Assembly: GCF_016592155.1 (NCBI RefSeq)
Contig: NZ_AP024237.1
Coordinates: forward strand, 3,410,001 to 3,474,000
DNA: 64,000 bases
Source of the DNA: Mycobacterium heckeshornense
Lineage (GTDB): Bacteria > Actinomycetota > Actinomycetes > Mycobacteriales > Mycobacteriaceae
Reading direction: 5' to 3'
Shown here: positions 63,222-64,000 of the stretch, one piece after another
Position numbering within the stretch: position 1 is the stretch's first letter
Layout of the letters: the number at the start of each line of letters is the position of its first letter
The notes under the pieces: generated by a model
What the model was told of the DNA's origin: nothing
Database searches by the model: none
What the model saw: only the letters and a program-made list of their open reading frames with translations
Program-made: the position numbers and the translations under genes

Positions 63222-64000
63222 ATGTACGTGACGCGGGTGCCCAACCGTGGATCACCGCCGGCGGTGCTGTTGCGCGAAAGTTACCGCGAGAACGGCAAGG
63301 TGAAAACCCGCACGCTGGCCAACCTGTCGCGCTGGCCCGAGCACAAGGTGGACAAACTGCAGCGCGCGCTCAAGGGCCTGCCGGGGACGGGCGATCTGGC
63401 CGGGGCGTTTGACATCACCCGCAGCCTGCCGCACGGGCATGTGGCCGCGGTGTTGGGCACCGCCGCCAAGCTGGGCATGGCCGAGCTGATCGACCCCGCC
63501 CCGTCGCGTAACCGGGACTTGGTGTGCGCCATGCTGGCCGCGTCGGTGATCGAGCCGGGCTCCAAGCTGGCGATGGCGCGCGGGCTGCGCATCGAGACCG
63601 CCACCAGCACCCTGGGTGCGGTGCTGGGCGTGGCGGGTGCCGATGAGGATGACCTGTATGACGCGATGGACTGGGTGGTCGAGCGCCAGGATGCCATCGA
63701 AAACTCGTTGGCCGCACGGCATCTGGCCAACGGAACCCTGGTGCTCTATGACGTGTCCTCGGCGGCGTTCGAGGGCCACACCTGCCCGTTAGGGAAAATC
63801 GGGCATGCCCGCGACGGGGTCAAAGGCCGGTTGCAGATCGTCTACGGGCTGCTGTGCTCACCAGCCGGGGTGCCGATCGCCATTGAGGTGTTCGACGGCA
63901 ACACCGCCGACCCGAAAACCCTGGGCGCCCAGATCACCAAGCTCAAGACCCGGTTCGGGCTGACCACCATCGCCCTGGTGGGGGATCGGGGCATGCTCAC
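63222..64000 (+). CDS. IS1634-type (IS4 superfamily) transposase, 3' end outside window
   Basis: Starts at ATG 63222 (MYVTRVPNRGSPPAVLLRES) and is open to the window edge (259 residues). ESYRENGKVKTRTLANLSRW is the typical N-terminus of IS1634/ISH-type transposases, DVSSAAFEGHTCPLGKIGHA carries the first catalytic Asp region, and ALVGDRGMLT the second. The element's left end must lie in 63086-63221, but its inverted repeat cannot be defined without the other end. Base composition just upstream is more AT-rich than in the flanking genes. Confidence 0.88.
   Translation, partial: MYVTRVPNRGSPPAVLLRESYRENGKVKTRTLANLSRWPEHKVDKLQRALKGLPGTGDLAGAFDITRSLPHGHVAAVLGTAAKLGMAELIDPAPSRNRDLVCAMLAASVIEPGSKLAMARGLRIETATSTLGAVLGVAGADEDDLYDAMDWVVERQDAIENSLAARHLANGTLVLYDVSSAAFEGHTCPLGKIGHARDGVKGRLQIVYGLLCSPAGVPIAIEVFDGNTADPKTLGAQITKLKTRFGLTTIALVGDRGML

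Noticed and set aside
1..64000. CRISPR arrays, tRNA and rRNA genes
   Set aside because: No regularly spaced direct repeats and no tRNA- or rRNA-like segments were recognised on reading; a tRNAscan or Infernal run could still find something short.

Overview
The window is high-GC actinobacterial DNA from a mycobacterium. The evidence is one PE/PPE pair, a second PPE gene, PE and PPE remnants, an MPT63-like antigen, a WS/DGAT acyltransferase, an IS900-like IS110 element, and a backbone that follows the M. tuberculosis gene order from about Rv2856 (nicT) to Rv2898c. The mpt83-dipZ-mpt70 block and glnA4 are absent and cobQ sits beside mapB, so this is a non-tuberculous species. I cannot name it.

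Layout. 1-6 kb: the end of a phosphatase-superfamily gene, the Ni/Co permease nicT, a PPE remnant, a small membrane-anchored protein, IS110 copy 1 and a PPE gene. 6-17 kb: a minus-strand backbone with a glutamine amidotransferase, cobQ, mapB, a penicillin-binding lipoprotein, a GNAT protein and the ispG-rip1-dxr operon. IS110 copy 2 (18-19.4 kb) sits in the ribosome-binding site of the DUF4097 gene that leads the dxr operon. 19.4-25.2 kb: a ribbon-helix-helix protein, a DUF2631 protein, ccdA, mpt53-like, rlmN, cdsA, frr and pyrH. 25.6-32.9 kb: an accessory stretch with CsbD, a PAS protein, an MPT63-like protein, a cutinase gene cut by IS1380 copy A, and a decay zone (broken vapC, DUF1360 and HAD genes). 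32.9-42.8 kb: backbone again with amiC, tsf, rpsB, an M23 protein, xerC, lactate 2-monooxygenase, viuB, dprA, comM and the UPF0102 gene.

The most unusual part is 42.9-59.6 kb. I find three fluoride (crcB-type) riboswitch aptamers within 5 kb. Each has a sigma-A-like promoter whose predicted start falls at the first base of the aptamer. The first (minus strand) leads a tightly overlapping eight-gene operon: Nudix hydrolase, four subunits named after formate hydrogenlyase (HycD, HycP, HycQ, HycE), a ferredoxin/NuoB-like fusion, HyfB and a hemerythrin-domain protein. The HycE-like and NuoB-like subunits have lost all the Cys ligands of the NiFe site and of the proximal 4Fe-4S cluster, so the complex cannot be a classical hydrogenase. 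The second (plus strand) points toward a PE/PPE pair but is now separated from it by IS1380 copy B. The third lies just upstream of two overlapping MutS-like ATPase genes.

The two IS110 copies are inverted relative to each other and share 1455 bp. The non-coding part 5' of the transposase contains what looks like a bridge RNA. Its target guides spell a Shine-Dalgarno plus an ATG, and both copies are inserted exactly between a Shine-Dalgarno and an ATG. The two IS1380 copies (1684 bp, 14-bp inverted ends) are both flanked by the same 5-bp duplication CTAAG. A third transposase gene, of the IS1634 type, runs off the right edge.
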